A DNA stretch of 33,394 bases from an uncultured Eudoraea sp. Its GTDB lineage: Bacteria; Bacteroidota; Bacteroidia; Flavobacteriales; Flavobacteriaceae. The stretch's first letter is position 1; the number at the start of each line of letters is the position of its first letter. The notes under the pieces were generated by a model that was not told the DNA's origin, ran no database searches, and saw only the letters and a list, made by a program, of their open reading frames with translations. The position numbers and the translations under genes are program-made. Below are positions 15,978 through 25,181 of the stretch, in pieces. The stretch is taken from NCBI RefSeq assembly GCF_947258525.1, contig NZ_CAMYIP010000119.1, positions 8,210 through 41,603 of the forward strand. The letters are read 5' to 3'.

Positions 15978-18900
15978 ATGAAAATCTTTTCGGCTAAGGC
16001 CAGCCTTTTTATTTTAATTGCTTTATCAGCCATCTCTTTAACAAATGCTCAAAAAAAAAGAGCCTCTTCGAGTACCCAGTTTGAATACCAGGAAGCCTTG
16101 TATTCTAGCCTTGAATATAGATTAGTTGGCCCTTTTCGCGGTGGGCGTTCTGCAGCGGTCACCGGAGTACCGGAAGAACCTAATCTATTTTATTTTGGTG
16201 CTGCCGGAGGTGGTGTTTGGAAAACAATTGATGGAGGCAGGAGTTGGGAAAATATTTCAGATGGGTTTTTTGGGGGTAGTATTGGTGCAGTAGAAGTAGC
16301 TAAAAGTGATCCAAATGTAATTTATGTTGGCGGGGGTGAAAAAACATTGCGGGGGAATGTATCTTCTGGTTATGGTATCTGGAAGACTGAGGATGCCGGT
16401 AAGACATGGAAGTCCGTTGGTCTTGAGAAAAGCAGGCATGTACCTAGAATTCGTATACATCCGGATAATCCGGATATAGTGTATGCCGCGGTATTAGGGA
16501 ATATTTATAAGCCAACTCAGGATCGGGGCATATATAAGACCACAGACGGCGGTATTACCTGGCGTAAAACTCTTTTTGTAAATGAGCAGGCAGGCGCGGT
16601 AGACCTTATTATGGATCCAAATAATCCGCGAATATTGTATGCGTCTACTTGGAGAGCAAAAAGAACACCTTATAGCCTGAGCAGCGGTGGAAAAGGTTCT
16701 GCTTTATGGAAAAGTACCGATAGCGGGGAAACATGGAGTGAAATTTCAAAAAACGAAGGTTTTCCTAAGGACACTTTGGGAATTATTGGTGTAACTGTAT
16801 CACCTAAGAATTCAGAACGTGTCTGGGCCATTGTTGAACAAAAAGAAAAAGGGGGTCTTTATCGGAGTGAAGACGGGGGAAATAAATGGACACAGGTTAA
16901 CAGTGAAAGAAAGTTAAGACAAAGAGCGTGGTATTATACAAGGTTATATGCCGATACCGAGGACGAAGATGTTGTTTATGTTTTAAATGTACGTTACCAT
17001 AAATCTACAGATGGGGGTAAGTCTTTCAACACCTTTAATGCTCCGCATGGGGATCATCACGACTTGTGGATAGCCCCGGAAAATTCGCAGCGGATGATTA
17101 TTGGAGATGATGGAGGAGCTCAGATTTCTTATGATGGAGGTCAAACATGGAGTACCTATTACAATCAACCTACAGCTCAGTTTTACAGGGTAACCACAGA
17201 TAACGATTTTCCGTTTCGAATATATGTTGCCCAGCAGGACAATTCAACAATCCGTATTAAACACCGAAGTGATGGCAGCAGTATTGGTGAAGATGATTGG
17301 GAAGAAACAGCCGGTGGTGAGTCTGCTCACATTGCTGTAGACCCTTTAGATAACGACATTGTTTATGGAGGTAGTTATGGTGGCTTTTTAACAAGGGTAA
17401 ATCATAAGACAGGAACTGTTCGCGGTGTGAATGTATGGCCGGATAATCCAATGGGATATGGTGCAGAGGGAATGAAATACCGTTTTCAATGGAACTTTCC
17501 TATCATTTTCAGCAAACACGATCCTAAAAAATTATACACCTTTTCCAATCATGTACATCTAAGTGAGAACGAGGGACAAAGCTGGGAATTACTGAGTGAT
17601 GATTTAACCAGAAATGATCCGGCGAAACTTGTTTCCAGTGGAGGGCCAATAACACAGGATAACACAGGAGTTGAGTACTATTGTACTATTTTCGCGGCTA
17701 ATGAAAGTCCGCTTAAAGAAGGTTTACTATGGGTGGGAAGTGATGACGGACTTATACATGTATCGAAAAACGGTGGTGAAAGTTGGGAGAATGTAACACC
17801 TTCAAATATGCCGGAATGGAGTATGGTAAACAGTATTGAGCCTTCTGCTTTTGATGAGGGAACCTGCTATGTGGCAGCTACGCGCTATAAGCTGGGAGAC
17901 TTTAAACCATACCTTTACAAAACCAGTGATTTTGGAAAAACCTGGACAAAAATAACGAACGGTATAAATAACGAACACTTTACAAGAGTTCTTCGTGAGG
18001 ATCCAAAAAGAAAGGGATTGCTTTATGCGGGAACAGAAACCGGAATGTATATTAGTTTTAATGATGGGCAAAACTGGCAGGCTTTTCAACTTAATTTACC
18101 AATTGTTCCCATAACCGATCTTACCCTAAAGGATGATAAACTTATTGTGGCAACTCAGGGTCGCAGTTTATGGATTATAGATGACCTTACAGTTCTGCAT
18201 CAGCTTGATTCAGCTAAAAAAAATGCTACTACAATACTTTTTAAACCCAAGGATCCATACAGGACTAAAGGCCGGGCAGCCAGTGAACCTTCTAAAACAG
18301 AAGGACAAAACCATCCGGCCGGAGTGATGACTCAGTTTTACTTAAAAGACTGGGACAAGAAAGATAGTATTGCACTAACATATATGTCCATGGCGGGGGA
18401 TACACTGGCTAATTTTACTACTTATAGCGATAAAAAAGAAAATAAGTTGGAAGTCGAAAATGGAGGAAATACCCATGTCTGGGATACACGTGGAGAAGGA
18501 GCAGAAAAACTGGAGGGAATGATTTTATGGTCTGCTAACCTTGATGGGGCAAAAGCTGTTCCGGGCTCTTACAAAGTTTATTTGAACAGGAATGGCACGA
18601 CTTTCTCTGAAACGTTCACTATTTTACCAGATCCTAGAGCCGAAGTTTCATTAGCTGATATGCAAAAGCAATATGATTTTATAAGCGATATAAATTCTAC
18701 AATAGATAAGGCACATAAATCCATAAAAAAGATACGCAAAATCACATCCCAGTTAAGTGCTTTTACAAAACAATATAAAGGTAATTCCACAACAGAGGAT
18801 TTAGTGGAGAAAGCCACGGAAATGAAAAAGGGATTTGAGGAGATTGAAAAGGCACTTTATCAAACTAAAAACCGTAGCGGACAGGATCCTTTAAATTTTC

Positions 18901-19115
18901 CAATTCGGCTTACTAATAAACTGGCTCATTTAAATAGTTTGGTCTCCATTGATGATTTCCCCCCAACAGATCAGGATATTGCTGTTAAAAACGAATTGAC
19001 CACGAAGATCAATGCACAATTAAAAACTTTTGATGCAATGGTTGATAGGGAGATCAAGGAATTTAATAAGGCTTTTAACGACTTAAAGCTTAATTACCTA
19101 TTTATCGAAGAATAA
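15978..19115 (+). CDS. Secreted Vps10/BNR-repeat propeller protein, first of a tandem pair
   Basis: Protein of 1045 residues with a signal peptide (MKIFSAKASLFILIALSAISLTNAQ). Residues about 45-735 form a beta-propeller of the sortilin/Vps10 and BNR type, with eleven Asp-box motifs such as KTIDGGRSW, KTEDAGKTW, KSTDSGETW, ISYDGGQTW and KTSDFGKTW. After the propeller come an Ig-like strand-rich stretch (about 760-880, with GSYKVYLNRNG) and a helical C-terminal region (about 890-1045). Relatives are often annotated glycosyl hydrolase, but no catalytic site is evident, so binding or processing of an extracellular glycan or protein is only inferred. A possible -7 element (CATCTTTG at 15957-15964) lies 13 bases upstream. 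A 29-base gap leads to the paralogous gene. Confidence 0.85.
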   Translation: MKIFSAKASLFILIALSAISLTNAQKKRASSSTQFEYQEALYSSLEYRLVGPFRGGRSAAVTGVPEEPNLFYFGAAGGGVWKTIDGGRSWENISDGFFGGSIGAVEVAKSDPNVIYVGGGEKTLRGNVSSGYGIWKTEDAGKTWKSVGLEKSRHVPRIRIHPDNPDIVYAAVLGNIYKPTQDRGIYKTTDGGITWRKTLFVNEQAGAVDLIMDPNNPRILYASTWRAKRTPYSLSSGGKGSALWKSTDSGETWSEISKNEGFPKDTLGIIGVTVSPKNSERVWAIVEQKEKGGLYRSEDGGNKWTQVNSERKLRQRAWYYTRLYADTEDEDVVYVLNVRYHKSTDGGKSFNTFNAPHGDHHDLWIAPENSQRMIIGDDGGAQISYDGGQTWSTYYNQPTAQFYRVTTDNDFPFRIYVAQQDNSTIRIKHRSDGSSIGEDDWEETAGGESAHIAVDPLDNDIVYGGSYGGFLTRVNHKTGTVRGVNVWPDNPMGYGAEGMKYRFQWNFPIIFSKHDPKKLYTFSNHVHLSENEGQSWELLSDDLTRNDPAKLVSSGGPITQDNTGVEYYCTIFAANESPLKEGLLWVGSDDGLIHVSKNGGESWENVTPSNMPEWSMVNSIEPSAFDEGTCYVAATRYKLGDFKPYLYKTSDFGKTWTKITNGINNEHFTRVLREDPKRKGLLYAGTETGMYISFNDGQNWQAFQLNLPIVPITDLTLKDDKLIVATQGRSLWIIDDLTVLHQLDSAKKNATTILFKPKDPYRTKGRAASEPSKTEGQNHPAGVMTQFYLKDWDKKDSIALTYMSMAGDTLANFTTYSDKKENKLEVENGGNTHVWDTRGEGAEKLEGMILWSANLDGAKAVPGSYKVYLNRNGTTFSETFTILPDPRAEVSLADMQKQYDFISDINSTIDKAHKSIKKIRKITSQLSAFTKQYKGNSTTEDLVEKATEMKKGFEEIEKALYQTKNRSGQDPLNFPIRLTNKLAHLNSLVSIDDFPPTDQDIAVKNELTTKINAQLKTFDAMVDREIKEFNKAFNDLKLNYLFIEE

Positions 19116-19144
19116 AAATTCATATAAAATAATACACCCTAAGA

Positions 19145-22100
19145 ATGAAAAATATTTATGTATTGCTTGTTTTTGTATTTACCTTAAGTCTGGGTTTGGC
19201 TCAGGATGCGGAGACTTATTTTAAACCCCTTAAATATCGAAATATCGGTCCTTTTCGAGGAGGCAGATCAGTAACCGCAGTTGGTGTTATTGGAGATCCA
19301 TTAACATATTATATGGGAACTACAGGAGGTGGTCTTTGGAAAACTTCCGATGCAGGTCAACGATGGGAAAATATATCGGATGGGTTTTTTGAAACAGGCT
19401 CCGTGGGCGCAGTTGCTGTTTCTCCCTCAGACCCCAATGTTGTTTACTGTGGTATGGGAGAGCACGCACCGCGAGGAGTTATGACCTCTTATGGTGATGG
19501 GGTTTATAAATCTACAGATGCCGGGAAAACATGGAAAAAGTTAGGGCTGAGCAAAACACAACATATCTCGCGAATTGTTATTCACCCTAAAAATCCGGAT
19601 ATAGTTTATGTGGCAGCTCAGGGAGCACTATATGGTCCGAATGAAGAACGCGGAATTTATAAATCTGTAGATGGTGGTGAAAACTGGGAGCAAGTATTAT
19701 TTGTAAATACACTTACCGGATGTTCAGAACTTTCAATGGATCCCAATACACCGGAAGTGCTTTATGCAGCAATGTGGCACCATCAAAGGAAACCGCATAT
19801 CGTTATTAGCGGAGGCTCCGGAAGCGGACTTTATAAATCTGTTGACGGTGGAGAAAATTGGTTCGAAATAAACGAAGGACTGCCGGAAGAAAAGGGTAAA
19901 ATGGCTATTGCCGTAAGTCCGGCCAATTCTGCTAAAGTATATGCCCTAATTGAAAGTGATTCTAATCAGGATAAAGGAGGGTTGTTTGTTTCTGAGGATG
20001 CAGGGAATTCCTGGACCATGGTAAGTGGCGATAACAGATTAGTGCAACGCGCCTGGTATTATATTGAAGTGTTTCCGGATCCTAATGATGAAAATACAGT
20101 TTATGTCTTAAGCGCTTCTACCTACCGATCTATTGATGGGGGAAAAACATGGGAATTGATAACGGGCACGCATGGTGATTACCATGATCTGTGGATAAAT
20201 CCGGATAATTCAAAAAACATGGTTATAGCTAACGATGGTGGTGCCGCCATCACCTATAATAGCGGTAAAACATGGTCTACCCAGGATATAATGCCTACCG
20301 CTCAAATTTACCGAATAAATGCTGATAGACTTTTTCCCTATAATATTTATGGCGGACAACAAGACAATTCCTCTGTTAGAATTGCAAGTCTTTCGTTGGG
20401 ACGAGAGGGTATTACGGAAAGGGATTGGACTTATGCTGCAGGTGGTGAAAGTGCTTTTCTTGCATTCGACCCTGATAATCCCAGGTATGTTATGGGGGGC
20501 AATTATCTGGGCACTATTGAATTACTTGATATGGATACCAAGTCTGAAACAAAAATAATGGCAGCTCCTATTCAATATTTGGGAAGAGCCGCCAGGGACA
20601 TGAAATACCTATATAACTGGAGTGCGCCAATAATAAAATCACAGCATGAACCCGACACTTTTTATCATTGTGCCCAATTAGTGTTACGTACAAGAGATAA
20701 AGGTCTTAACTGGGAGGAAATTTCTCCCGACCTAACCCGTAATATGGACGAAAAACAAGGCAAAGGAGGTGGGCCTTATACCGTTGAAGCGGTAGGTGCT
20801 GAAAATTATGGTACAATTGCCCATATGATTGAATCGCCTCATGAAAAAGGAGTGCTTTGGACAGGAAGTGATGATGGTCTTGTTCATTTAACCAGAAATG
20901 GCGGAGATACCTGGGAAAATGTCACTCCTAAAGGTCTCAGGGAGTGTTTAATTAACGCTATTGATGTTTCTCCCCATGACCCGGCTACAGCCTATATTGC
21001 AACTACGCGTTACAAGTTCAATGACTATACTCCAGCCCTTTACAAGACCACAGATTACGGTAAAAACTGGATAAATATTAGTTCAGGAATCCCTTACGGG
21101 TCATTTACAAGAGTAGTTCGGGAAGATACTTCGCGCAAAAACCTTCTTTATGCAGGAACGGAAAAGGGAATTTATATTTCATGGAATGGAGGAGCTTCAT
21201 GGGAACCTTTTCAACTGAATTTACCTATTACTCCGATTACGGATTTGATGGTACATCAGGGCGATTTGATAGTGGCCACTTCTGGAAGATCTTTTTGGAT
21301 TTTAGATGACCTTGGGGCACTTGCCCAGTACAACACCCAAAACAGTGATATTGGAATAATGAAGCCCGAGGATTCATACAACGGATCCTGGGATAGCCCT
21401 TTAAGTAATAATTCTAGTAGTTTTAAAGGAACAAATCCATTTCACGGAGTCAACCCTGCTAATGGTGTGGTTCTGTATTATGAATTACCCGAGAGTTCTG
21501 AAGCTGAAGAGATAACGCTGGAAATACTTAATGAAGAGGGCAAGCTAATTCGAAAGTTTAGCTCCAAAAAAGACCCAAATTATAAAAAAAACAATGGCGG
21601 TGGTCCTCCTCCGGCACCTGTTCTTTCCAGAGATGAAGGGTTAAACAGGTTTGTATGGGATATGCTTTATCCAATAATTCCGGGCATCCCGGATACATAT
21701 ATCGAAGCTAATTTTAGAGGCCATATGGCACCACCGGGAACCTACACTTTAAAATTACAGATGGGAGATAAAACAATAAGTACAACGGCAAATATCCTCG
21801 AAACACCGGGTTTCGAAACTAAGCCGGGACAGTATGATGCTTACGATTCATTTATGACCGAAATGGAGAGAAATGTAACCCAAATGCATCTGATGGTTAA
21901 TACACTTTTTAATGCCAAGACACAACTTAAAGACATCATAAATGATCTGGAAGATAATGATCTTAAGAAGGCTGGGATAGCCCTATATAATAAATTAAAC
22001 CAATGGGATGAGGATATGATACAGCGAAAATCCAAAGCTTACGACGATGTAGAAAATTTTCCAAATAAATTTACCGCGGAATACCTGTTTCTCTTAAACG

Positions 22101-22276
22101 AAACCAATAGTACAATACCAAGGGTTAATACTTCAAGCAGGGTTCGTAAAAACGAATTAGATAAACAATGGGAGCAATTAAAAATGCAAGGGAAAGAATT
22201 TTTGGAAAAAGAGCTTCCGGACTATAATAAAAAGCTATGGGAGGCTGGTATTGGAGCAATCAGATATGAGAAATAA
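19145..22276 (+). CDS. Secreted Vps10/BNR-repeat propeller protein, second of a tandem pair
   Basis: Protein of 1043 residues, nearly the same length as its upstream neighbour and clearly its paralog. A signal peptide ([20 protein letters not shown]) is followed by [16 protein letters not shown] and a propeller with eleven Asp-boxes at the same places as in the first protein ([27 protein letters not shown] twice, [63 protein letters not shown]). A GGGPPPAP linker near residue 820 precedes an Ig-like segment ([19 protein letters not shown]) and a helical C terminus. The stop TAA (22274-22276) shares its last base with the hemJ start. Function and partners are not known; the pair may have diverged to different ligands. 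Confidence 0.85.
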   Translation: MKNIYVLLVFVFTLSLGLAQDAETYFKPLKYRNIGPFRGGRSVTAVGVIGDPLTYYMGTTGGGLWKTSDAGQRWENISDGFFETGSVGAVAVSPSDPNVVYCGMGEHAPRGVMTSYGDGVYKSTDAGKTWKKLGLSKTQHISRIVIHPKNPDIVYVAAQGALYGPNEERGIYKSVDGGENWEQVLFVNTLTGCSELSMDPNTPEVLYAAMWHHQRKPHIVISGGSGSGLYKSVDGGENWFEINEGLPEEKGKMAIAVSPANSAKVYALIESDSNQDKGGLFVSEDAGNSWTMVSGDNRLVQRAWYYIEVFPDPNDENTVYVLSASTYRSIDGGKTWELITGTHGDYHDLWINPDNSKNMVIANDGGAAITYNSGKTWSTQDIMPTAQIYRINADRLFPYNIYGGQQDNSSVRIASLSLGREGITERDWTYAAGGESAFLAFDPDNPRYVMGGNYLGTIELLDMDTKSETKIMAAPIQYLGRAARDMKYLYNWSAPIIKSQHEPDTFYHCAQLVLRTRDKGLNWEEISPDLTRNMDEKQGKGGGPYTVEAVGAENYGTIAHMIESPHEKGVLWTGSDDGLVHLTRNGGDTWENVTPKGLRECLINAIDVSPHDPATAYIATTRYKFNDYTPALYKTTDYGKNWINISSGIPYGSFTRVVREDTSRKNLLYAGTEKGIYISWNGGASWEPFQLNLPITPITDLMVHQGDLIVATSGRSFWILDDLGALAQYNTQNSDIGIMKPEDSYNGSWDSPLSNNSSSFKGTNPFHGVNPANGVVLYYELPESSEAEEITLEILNEEGKLIRKFSSKKDPNYKKNNGGGPPPAPVLSRDEGLNRFVWDMLYPIIPGIPDTYIEANFRGHMAPPGTYTLKLQMGDKTISTTANILETPGFETKPGQYDAYDSFMTEMERNVTQMHLMVNTLFNAKTQLKDIINDLEDNDLKKAGIALYNKLNQWDEDMIQRKSKAYDDVENFPNKFTAEYLFLLNETNSTIPRVNTSSRVRKNELDKQWEQLKMQGKEFLEKELPDYNKKLWEAGIGAIRYEK

Positions 22277-22827
22277 TGGAGGAATATTACAATTATATTA
22301 AAGCACTGCATCTAATATTTGTAGTAACATGGTTTGCTGGCTTATTTTATATACCCAGATTATTCATTTATCATATTGAAGCAGCGGCCAAGCCTTCTCC
22401 TGATAAAGAAATACTTTCTGATCAACTTAAACTAATGACAAAACGTTTATGGTATATAATTACATGGCCTTCAGCCGTTTTATGTACTGTGTTTGCAATC
22501 TGGTTATTACTCATAATACCGGGGTGGTTAGAACAACCCTGGATGCTGATTAAATTGGCATTCGTAGTATTGCTGATTGTTTATCATATGAAAACACATA
22601 TGATATATCTGCAATTACAGCGCGATGAAATAAAGTATTCTTCCAATTTTATGAGAATTTGGAACGAAGGAGCCACAGTAATTCTGTTTGCAGTTACGTT
22701 TTTGGTTATATTGAAGGGCACTTTCAATTGGATATTTGGAGTATTGGGGCTTATTGTTCTTGGCATTCTTCTAATGCTCGGTATTCGCTTGTACAAGAGG
22801 ATTAGAGATAAGAATCCTGATGCTTAA
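22276..22827 (+). CDS. hemJ: HemJ-type protoporphyrinogen IX oxidase (CopD/UPF0093 family)
   Basis: Protein of 183 residues with about five hydrophobic segments. The opening YYNYIKALHLIFVVTWFAGLFYIPRLFIYHIEA is the HemJ hallmark, with the conserved His12 and the Trp-Phe-Ala-Gly turn, followed by LWYIITWPS and YHMKTHMIYLQL. HemJ oxidises protoporphyrinogen IX to protoporphyrin IX in the inner membrane, the step between HemF and HemH. No HemG or HemY is in the window, so this is likely the enzyme for that step. The ATG overlaps the stop of the preceding propeller gene by one base (TAATG), so it appears translationally coupled to an unrelated secreted protein. The family call is firm, and assigning the enzymatic role rests on family knowledge and on the other hem genes nearby. 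Confidence 0.9.
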   Translation: MEEYYNYIKALHLIFVVTWFAGLFYIPRLFIYHIEAAAKPSPDKEILSDQLKLMTKRLWYIITWPSAVLCTVFAIWLLLIIPGWLEQPWMLIKLAFVVLLIVYHMKTHMIYLQLQRDEIKYSSNFMRIWNEGATVILFAVTFLVILKGTFNWIFGVLGLIVLGILLMLGIRLYKRIRDKNPDA

Positions 22828-22851
22828 ATCTGTTTAATCAGGAAAATTTCA

Positions 22852-22884
22852 TTGGCTGCTTTGGCTTGATTATTGCTATCTTTA
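22852..22884 (+). promoter_or_regulatory. Candidate promoter of the histidine kinase gene
   Basis: TTG at 22852-22854 is followed after 22 bases by TATCTTTA (22877-22884), one base off TAnnTTTG. The predicted transcript start near 22890 fits translation from the TTG at 22903, not from the farther upstream TTG at 22873. Confidence 0.4.
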
Positions 22885-22902
22885 GACTCAAATCAGGAGT
22901 CC

Positions 22903-24360
22903 TTGCTTAAAAAGTTATCCCTTAGATCCCGAATTTTCGTCACTATGATTTTACTGGTGCTTATAGCATCGGTATTAATAGCGGGAGTTACTATTTACCA
23001 ATATAGAGAGCAATCTAAGGATTATCACCAGGTCCGTTTGGAGCGTAAGGAAGGTCAGATTAAACAGAGTATTTCTTATACCCTGCGGGAAACTACCTAT
23101 CCGGTAACTACAGAAAATCTTGCACTAATATTCAAAGATGAAATTTACAGGATTGCCGATGTCCAGAACCTTAATTTCAATATTTATGATCTTAAGGGGA
23201 ATTTAATCAAGAGTTCAAAACCAAGATTCAGAAATGATTCCATTTCCCTTCACCTGGATTCGGAGATAATTGAAAAGCTTTCAAATGCAGTGGATAAGCG
23301 CTATATACTTGAAGATACTGCTGCCGGCGACAAATACCAGGCATCATATACATACATAAACGATGATAAATTTAAACCAATTGGTATATTAAATTTACCA
23401 TATTATGAGGACAATACTCTTAACGATATGGAACTCAAAGAATTCCTGATCAGATTGTCTTTAGTTTATCTTTTTATGTTGTTAATCGCCATAGTTCTGG
23501 CTTATTTTATTACAAAGTACATAACCCGCTCTTTGCAGACAATTTCGGATAAGATTACTCAAACTGACCTTACAAAAAGGAATGAAAAAATACTTATTGA
23601 GAATCCCGGGCATGAAATAGGAAAACTTATAGATTCATATAATGCCATGATTGATGAATTAGAAATCAGCGCAGCTAAACTCGCTCGCAGTGAAAGAGAA
23701 CAGGCCTGGCGCGAAATGGCAAAGCAGGTAGCTCATGAAATTAAAAATCCGCTTACTCCTATGCGTTTAAGTGTTCAAAGTTTTGAAAGAAAATTTAATG
23801 CAGACGATCCCGATATAGATACTAAAGTTAAAGAATACTCCGGGACACTGATTCAACAAATTGATACCATGAGCAGCATTGCTTCAGCATTTTCAAGCTT
23901 TGCGGAAATGCCGGCCCAACAGAATGAAAATTTAAACGTTGTAAAAATAGTTAAACTGGCTTTGGATATTTTCAATGAAAAGTACATACATTTTATTGCG
24001 GATGAAGCGGAAATAATTGCCAAATTAGACCGCACTCAATTGATACGTGTAATTACAAATTTGGTGAAGAATGCTATTCAGGCAGTTCCGGAAGTAGCAT
24101 CACCACGAATATTAGTCTCTGTTGCCTCAGAAGGAGATAAAGTAAAAATATCCGTAGCAGATAATGGTATTGGAATTCAGGATGGTTTTAAGGACAAGGT
24201 GTTTGAACCTAAGTTCACAACTAAATCAAGTGGGATGGGTTTAGGTCTGGGCATGGTAAAGAATATTGTTGAAACCTATAATGGCAGTATAAGTTTTACT
24301 TCACAACCCGAAAAAGGAACGGTATTTACTGTTTTGTTTCCAAAAGAAGAAATAAATTAA
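22903..24360 (+). CDS. NtrY-like membrane sensor histidine kinase
   Basis: About 485 residues from the TTG at 22903, which is preceded by AGGAG; an in-frame TTG at 22873 would add ten residues, and no ATG lies near. Membrane segments are at roughly residues 11-33 and 182-205 and flank a periplasmic sensor of about 150 residues. A HAMP linker (TKYITRSLQTISDKITQTDL) follows, then the phospho-accepting His278 in MAKQVAHEIKNPLTPMRLS. The ATP-binding domain has N-box NLVKNAIQAVPE, G1 DNGIGI and G2 SSGMGLGLGMVKNI. The H-box and HAMP arrangement resemble NtrY-type kinases. No response regulator gene is adjacent, so its partner is elsewhere. It follows hemJ after about 75 bases and is followed 14 bases later by the hydratase gene. 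Confidence 0.92.
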   Translation: MLKKLSLRSRIFVTMILLVLIASVLIAGVTIYQYREQSKDYHQVRLERKEGQIKQSISYTLRETTYPVTTENLALIFKDEIYRIADVQNLNFNIYDLKGNLIKSSKPRFRNDSISLHLDSEIIEKLSNAVDKRYILEDTAAGDKYQASYTYINDDKFKPIGILNLPYYEDNTLNDMELKEFLIRLSLVYLFMLLIAIVLAYFITKYITRSLQTISDKITQTDLTKRNEKILIENPGHEIGKLIDSYNAMIDELEISAAKLARSEREQAWREMAKQVAHEIKNPLTPMRLSVQSFERKFNADDPDIDTKVKEYSGTLIQQIDTMSSIASAFSSFAEMPAQQNENLNVVKIVKLALDIFNEKYIHFIADEAEIIAKLDRTQLIRVITNLVKNAIQAVPEVASPRILVSVASEGDKVKISVADNGIGIQDGFKDKVFEPKFTTKSSGMGLGLGMVKNIVETYNGSISFTSQPEKGTVFTVLFPKEEIN

Positions 24361-24374
24361 TTAAATGATGTCTT

Positions 24375-25157
24375 ATGAACTTTGAAAATGTACTCATTGA
24401 GCTAAATGATAGCTTGGCCACGGTAATTATAAACAGGCCAAAAAAATTAAATGCATTAAACAGGGCAACAATCAAGGATTTAAGTAAGGCATTTAAGACA
24501 CTGAACAAGGATAAAACCATAAGAGCAATAATACTCACCGGCAGTGGTGAAAAGGCCTTTGTTGCCGGCGCAGATATTTCGGAATTTGCGAATTATTCTG
24601 TAAAGGAAGGCAAAGAACTGGCTGCAAATGGGCAGAAATCCCTTTTTGATCTTATAGAGAACTTAGGTACTCCGGTCATAGCTGCTATCAACGGATTTGC
24701 GCTTGGCGGAGGACTGGAATTGGCCATGTCCTGTCATTTCAGAATTGCAAGCAATAATGCCAAAATGGGTCTGCCTGAAGTTTCTCTTGGAGTAATTCCG
24801 GGCTATGGAGGCACTCAACGCTTACCTCAATTAATTGGAAAAGGCATGGCCTTGGAACTTATCATGACTGCCGGAATGATTAATGCGGAAAAAGCTTTGT
24901 CCTATGGTTTGGTAAATTACGTGGTACCTCAAGAAGAACTATTGTCACTTTGTACAAAAATGGCAAGCAAGATAACGAATAACTCACCTGTTGCAATTTC
25001 TTATGCAATAAAAGCGGTAAATGCGGGTTTTAAGAATAATGCAAAAGGGTTTGAAACCGAAATAAATGCATTTGGCAGTTGTTTTGGCACAGCCGATTTT
25101 AAGGAAGGCACTACTGCCTTTATAGAAAAAAGAAAGGCAGATTTTCCGGGAACCTGA
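24375..25157 (+). CDS. Enoyl-CoA hydratase/isomerase family protein
   Basis: Protein of 260 residues of the crotonase fold, the usual length. It has the oxyanion-hole segments AFVAGADISEF and NGFALGGGLELAMSCHFRIAS, and GLPEVSLGVIPGYGGTQRLPQLIGK. Both catalytic glutamates of hydratases are present: Glu in GGGLELAMSC and Glu in GLPEVSLG. This suggests true hydration of 2-enoyl-CoA in beta-oxidation or in a butanoyl-CoA pathway, although the exact acyl chain cannot be told. The ATG is 14 bases after the kinase stop and the next gene starts 24 bases after its end, so it is probably in one transcript with them. No link to the kinase's signal is obvious. Confidence 0.93.
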   Translation: MNFENVLIELNDSLATVIINRPKKLNALNRATIKDLSKAFKTLNKDKTIRAIILTGSGEKAFVAGADISEFANYSVKEGKELAANGQKSLFDLIENLGTPVIAAINGFALGGGLELAMSCHFRIASNNAKMGLPEVSLGVIPGYGGTQRLPQLIGKGMALELIMTAGMINAEKALSYGLVNYVVPQEELLSLCTKMASKITNNSPVAISYAIKAVNAGFKNNAKGFETEINAFGSCFGTADFKEGTTAFIEKRKADFPGT

Positions 25158-25181
25158 TGAGCTTAAAATTCATTATTTATC

